Source of the DNA: an uncultured Lachnospiraceae bacterium
GTDB taxonomy: Bacteria > Bacillota > Clostridia > Lachnospirales > Lachnospiraceae
DNA length: 64,000 nucleotides
Assembly: GCA_947631665.1 (NCBI GenBank)
Contig: CANRMF010000003.1
Coordinates: 18,368 to 82,367, forward strand
Direction: 5' to 3'
Shown here: positions 61,630 through 64,000 of the stretch, in pieces
Position numbering within the stretch: the stretch's first letter is position 1
Layout: each line of letters opens with the position of its first letter
The notes under the pieces: model-generated
The model's database searches: none
What the model was told of the DNA's origin: nothing
Seen by the model: only the letters and a program-made list of their open reading frames with translations
Made by a program: the position numbers and the translations under genes

Positions 61630-61818
61630 TCACTGACTCATTCCCTCAAATATTGACATCATTTCTTGGTCTCTTATTGGCATCGCCGCAGCGCTTCCCT
61701 CATCGTATGGATCACTTGTGTCATCACCACCAACAGTGATATCCAGCATCAACTCTGCCTCCAAATCAAATCTTGTTACTTCAATTACCGGTGTCTCATA
61801 ATTTCTTGTCTTTTTCAT
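61630..61818 (-). CDS. Small peptide with a Gly-Gly motif, unknown role
   Basis: 62 residues (MKKTRNYETPVIEVTRFDLE at the start). The head is a basic/hydrophobic leader-like part with Y-x-x-P; GG at residues about 34-35 (DITVGGDDTSD) divides it from an acidic, Met-rich tail (EGSAAAMPIRDQEMMSIFEG). It resembles short leader-plus-core peptides, but no modifying enzyme or peptidase-transporter gene lies here. GGAGGAG lies nine bases before the ATG. It is the first gene of the two-gene unit with the surface protein. A RiPP role is only a possibility. Confidence 0.6.
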   Translation of the reverse strand: MKKTRNYETPVIEVTRFDLEAELMLDITVGGDDTSDPYDEGSAAAMPIRDQEMMSIFEGMSQ

Positions 61819-62070
61819 GAAATGTTTCTCCTCCTTTTCCATTAAAACAACAAAAGATTAAAGATTTTCTTTGATCCCCATCATTCATAAGAAAAAAGGA
61901 CATAATTGATTTAAGCCGTCGTGCCGCACCAATCCTTTTTCCCATAAATGAAAATAAGAAAAAACTGATGCCTTTTCCGCTGGAGCAGAAAGGTGCAATC
62001 TGATAAAATGGCAAAATTTCCCACTATTTATTTTCTCATCAATAATGAAACGTTTTTGACATTTGAAGTC
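61819..62070 (-). promoter_or_regulatory. Leader of the peptide/surface-protein unit
   Basis: About 245 bases between the predicted start and the ribosome site. GCACC (about 61998-61994) can pair with GGTGC (about 61935-61931), and CTTT/AAAG with GCT/AGC can form an inner hairpin near 61985. No known riboswitch core was matched; c-di-GMP, purine and ykkC-type consensus were considered. Confidence 0.3.
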
Positions 62071-62100
62071 ACTCTATCACGCCCCCCCCTAAAATGTCAA
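62071..62100 (-). promoter_or_regulatory. Promoter with a G8 tract in its spacer
   Basis: Minus strand TTGACA (62100-62095), then TTTTAGGGGGGGGCGTGA (18 bases), then TAGAGT (62076-62071). The eight G are at 62089-62082. Changing the run by one base would move the boxes to 17 or 19 bases. TTGACATTT is mirrored by AAATGTCAA 27 bases further on (62064-62056), a 9-bp inverted repeat around the -10. Confidence 0.65.
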
Positions 62101-62180
62101 CTGGTTTTTTATGGAAAATTGATAAATATGTGATTTATTGATTTTTGTCAATATATCCTATGCTTCAAGGCTTAGCGCAT

Positions 62181-62226
62181 AAAAAAACGCCCTCGGAATA
62201 TTTTTAAAATATTCCAAGAGCGTTTT
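62181..62226 (-). terminator. Terminator of rplJL
   Basis: Minus strand AACGCTCTTGGAATATTTTA pairs with a complementary arm, AATATTCCGAGGGCGTT, then TTTTTATG. A stem of about 17 bp, 27 bases past the rplL stop. Confidence 0.93.
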
Positions 62227-62252
62227 CATCTGATAGAAAAATCCGGTTGTAA

Positions 62253-62621
62253 TTACTTCAATGTAACAACTGCTCCAACTTCTTCTAACACTTTCTTCAA
62301 AGCTTCTGCTTCTTCCTTCGTTGCGCCTTCTTTTACTACCTTAGGAGCATTATCAACTAATTCTTTTGCTTCTTTCAGACCTAAACCTGTTGCGTCCTTA
62401 ACAGCCTTGATAACCTTAACCTTCTGGTCGCCGATTTCTGTTAATTCTACATCAAATTCTGTCTTTTCTTCAGCAGCGCCTGCTCCATCTCCGCCTGCTG
62501 CTGCCACTACAACGCCTGCTGCTGCAGATACGCCAAATTCTTCTTCACATGCCTTTACAAGGTCATTTAATTCTAATACTGATAATCCTTTGATTACCTC
62601 AATGATTTCTTCTGTTGTCAT
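62253..62621 (-). CDS. rplL: Ribosomal protein L7/L12
   Basis: 122 residues. Stalk protein that recruits translation GTPases. N-terminal dimer helix ([19 protein letters not shown]), Ala/Gly hinge ([18 protein letters not shown]) and the C-terminal fold ([47 protein letters not shown]). ATG at 62621 has GGAGG six bases upstream. It follows rplJ by 72 bases. Confidence 0.98.
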   Translation of the reverse strand: MTTEEIIEVIKGLSVLELNDLVKACEEEFGVSAAAGVVVAAAGGDGAGAAEEKTEFDVELTEIGDQKVKVIKAVKDATGLGLKEAKELVDNAPKVVKEGATKEEAEALKKVLEEVGAVVTLK

Positions 62622-62693
62622 TGTTAAATCCTCCATTTAATTTAATTTCTTTTTAATTTTCCGCGCATAATGACTCACGCGCATACATTTGTT

Positions 62694-63188
62694 TTACGCT
62701 GCTTCTTCGTTCTTTTCAGCAATCTGCTTAATAACACGAGCGAAGTTTGCGATTGGTGACTGGATAGAACCAAGTAACTTGGAAAGAAGTACTTCTCTTG
62801 ACGGAATAGAAGAAATCTGCTTCATTCCCGCTGCATCATAGTAAGTACCTTCTACAACGCCGCCTTTGATTTCCAGCGCCTCTGCATTTTTAGCAAAACC
62901 TGCCAATACTCTGGCTGCTGCTGTCGCATCGTCCTTGCAAACTGCAATCGCAGTCGGCCCTTCAAGATTTGCTGTAAGTCCCTCAAACTCTGTGCCTTCC
63001 ACTGCACGTTTAATCATCGTGTTCTTGTACACTTTGTACACAACATTCGCTTCTCTTAACTGTTTACGGAGTTCTGTGTCCTCTGCAACAGTCAGTCCAC
63101 GATAATCGACAACTACTGCTGTGGCGGCGCCGTTGAGTAATTCGGCAATCTCCTCTATGACAGGCTGCTTTAACTCTACTTTTGCCAT
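62694..63188 (-). CDS. rplJ: Ribosomal protein L10
   Basis: 164 residues. Base of the ribosomal stalk; binds L7/L12. AVVVDYRGLTVAEDTELRK, YKVYKNTMIKRAVE and GGVVEGTYYDA are family blocks, and the end NFARVIKQIAEKNEEAA is the L12-binding helix. AAAGGAGGTAAACCATTC precedes the ATG. It is controlled by the L10 leader at 63.3 kb. Confidence 0.98.
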   Translation of the reverse strand: MAKVELKQPVIEEIAELLNGAATAVVVDYRGLTVAEDTELRKQLREANVVYKVYKNTMIKRAVEGTEFEGLTANLEGPTAIAVCKDDATAAARVLAGFAKNAEALEIKGGVVEGTYYDAAGMKQISSIPSREVLLSKLLGSIQSPIANFARVIKQIAEKNEEAA

Positions 63189-63284
63189 GAATGGTTTACC
63201 TCCTTTTCAGATTTTCGCAGGATTTCCTGCAAGGTTTTCAACCTCATGCGCTTTCATTTTTAAAATGCCGTCAAAAGCATTTTG

Positions 63285-63430
63285 AATAAGAAAAGCCTCT
63301 CTGCCGAAACAGAGAGGCGTAATTCGTCATAAAGAAATGTTTACAACTTCATTCCTCGGCAGGCACTTGCGTTTACTCCTTTCGGAACCTGCTGTCTTCG
63401 GCATTTGGTTTGAAACCACTTTGTGCATAG
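63285..63430 (-). promoter_or_regulatory. L10 leader with terminator
   Basis: Minus strand AATGCCGAAGACAGCAGGTT, CGAAAGGAGTAAACGCAAG and TGCCTGCCGAGG are the conserved parts of the ribosomal L10-L12 leader that mimics the 23S site. They are followed by the terminator GCCTCTCTG/CAGAGAGGC plus TTTTCTTATT (63318-63285). Excess L10(L12)4 should bind and shut off the operon. Confidence 0.92.
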
Positions 63431-63455
63431 TAACACAAGAAATTGGTTTTGTCAA
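63427..63455 (-). promoter_or_regulatory. rplJ promoter
   Basis: Minus strand TTGACA (63455-63450), 17 bases, TACTAT (63432-63427), just upstream of the L10 leader. Confidence 0.85.
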
Positions 63456-63536
63456 ATTTTTTTATGCGCTTTGCTAAATTCGCCAAATTTTTCCATACAA
63501 AGATACTTTAATTCTTTGATATAAACACGTCAATCA

Positions 63537-63703
63537 TCACATCAACTCCTGAAACTGCTCCTTCAGCGCCATTTCCAGTGTCATATATTCTCGCCTCCAT
63601 TCCCTGCTTTCCTTAATCCGTTCATATTCTTCCCTGATTGTAGCAGAAAACTTATCGTTTGGGAATAGTCCTTCTATACATTGAAAAAACTCAAAATGAA
63701 ATT
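63537..63703 (-). pseudogene. Duplicated fragment of the Rpn-family gene
   Basis: Open on the minus strand directly after the neighbouring gene: HFEFFQCIEGLFPNDKFSAT, then IREEYERIKESREWRREYMT and LEMALKEQFQELM-stop. From 63548 to 63620 it matches 63928-64000 at 72 of 73 bases, 380 bases apart. It carries the middle of the protein without its start or Gly/Glu-rich tail. Confidence 0.8.
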
Positions 63704-64000
63704 TTAATGCTTAAAAAACTCCTGTAATGCCTGTACCTTTTCAACATCAATCTGATATTTTTGCGCAATCTGTTCCACAGACTTTCCACTCTTTAAATCC
63801 CGAATAATAGCAATACTGTTTTCATAGCCGGCATTGAGTCCTTCCGTACGACCTTCTTTACGACCTTCTTCACGTCCCTCTGCGAGTCCTTCTTCACGAC
63901 CTTTTGCGAGGCCTTTTGCTTCCCCTGCCTGAAACTGCTCCTTCAGCGCCATTTCCAGTGTCATATACTCTCGCCTCCATTCCCTGCTTTCCTTAATCCG
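63704..64000 (-). CDS. Rpn-family (PD-(D/E)XK) recombination-promoting nuclease, 5' part outside the window
   Basis: The last 99 codons: RIKESREWRREYMTLEMALK, then a low-complexity part with repeats of KGREEGLAEGREEGR and a C-terminal helix pair (IAIIRDLKSGKSVEQIAQ, YQIDVEKVQALQEFFKH). This is the tail of the Rpn/TIGR01784 family, once called transposases, now regarded as DNA endonucleases of the PD-(D/E)XK fold; the nuclease part lies outside the window. The frame is still open at 64000. Confidence 0.8.
   Translation of the reverse strand, partial: RIKESREWRREYMTLEMALKEQFQAGEAKGLAKGREEGLAEGREEGRKEGRTEGLNAGYENSIAIIRDLKSGKSVEQIAQKYQIDVEKVQALQEFFKH

Noticed and set aside
62056..62100. Invertible promoter
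   Set aside because: The inverted repeats are only 9 bp, 27 bp apart, and no invertase lies nearby; the inverted orientation gives no -10 box.

Overview
The window reads as chromosomal DNA of a low-to-mid GC Gram-positive anaerobe, most likely a Lachnospiraceae-type Clostridium relative. Evidence: strong AGGAGG ribosome sites throughout, a one-chain clostridial PurL, a PyrK/PyrD-1B dihydroorotate dehydrogenase, GatCAB, LL-diaminopimelate aminotransferase, a T-box on aspS, and several DUF families typical of that group (DUF6142, DUF4179, VanZ, DegV). No rRNA, tRNA, CRISPR array or intact insertion sequence was seen.

Layout. 1-1.4 kb: end of a purine operon (purE, purM, minus strand, purM cut by the window edge). 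1.5-10 kb: a long minus-strand pyrimidine operon, pyrC-pyrF-pyrK-pyrD-glycosyltransferase-pyrE-VanZ-DUF6142-M29 peptidase, with a promoter sitting in the terminator of the gene before it. 10-13.3 kb: two large membrane proteins of glycosyltransferase-C type. 13.5-19 kb: degV (plus strand), then purL with a DUF308 protein. 19.2-21.3 kb: a radical-SAM/DNA-metabolism pair. 21.6-26.1 kb: a transposase remnant, a secreted double nitrilase and a secreted GH25 lysozyme. 26.1-30.5 kb: coenzyme A genes coaBC and panD-panC-panB-panG-like. 30.7-32 kb: a lipoprotein foldase. 32.1-38.4 kb: gatC-gatA-gatB followed by purF-purB.

38.7-43 kb is the most plastic part: a phosphoribosyltransferase-like gene whose 3' end is duplicated on the far side of a small decayed gene cluster, then a DUF4179/ECF sigma pair, then an array of five 75-bp hairpin-bearing repeats. 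43.1-46.3 kb: dapL, an ANTAR regulator and glnA. 46.6-49.9 kb, plus strand: L,D-transpeptidase, RNase H and an ABC exporter. 50-57.5 kb, minus strand: phosphatase, lipoprotein, an Ig/Fn3 secreted protein, aspS with its T-box, an aldo/keto reductase and a patatin. 57.5-64 kb: a YczE-type membrane protein, a 1045-residue surface protein with a small peptide gene upstream, rplJ-rplL with an L10 leader, and the end of a PD-(D/E)XK (Rpn) family gene beside its own duplicated fragment.

Three themes stand out. (1) Several genes (purE, the ECF sigma factor, the ABC exporter, the Ig/Fn3 protein, panD, Rpn) carry a tandem duplication that covers or abuts the stop codon; in purE, the sigma factor and the Fn3 protein the period is a multiple of three. 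(2) Two runs of exactly eight G occur at places where slippage would matter: inside the glycosyltransferase of the pyr operon and in the -35/-10 spacer before the surface-protein genes. (3) Several leaders look regulatory: the aspS T-box whose likely specifier is AAC (Asn) with GAA just before it, a terminator hairpin starting at the predicted +1 of the double nitrilase, and a duplicated promoter segment before purL that shares a 15-bp block with the purE promoter.
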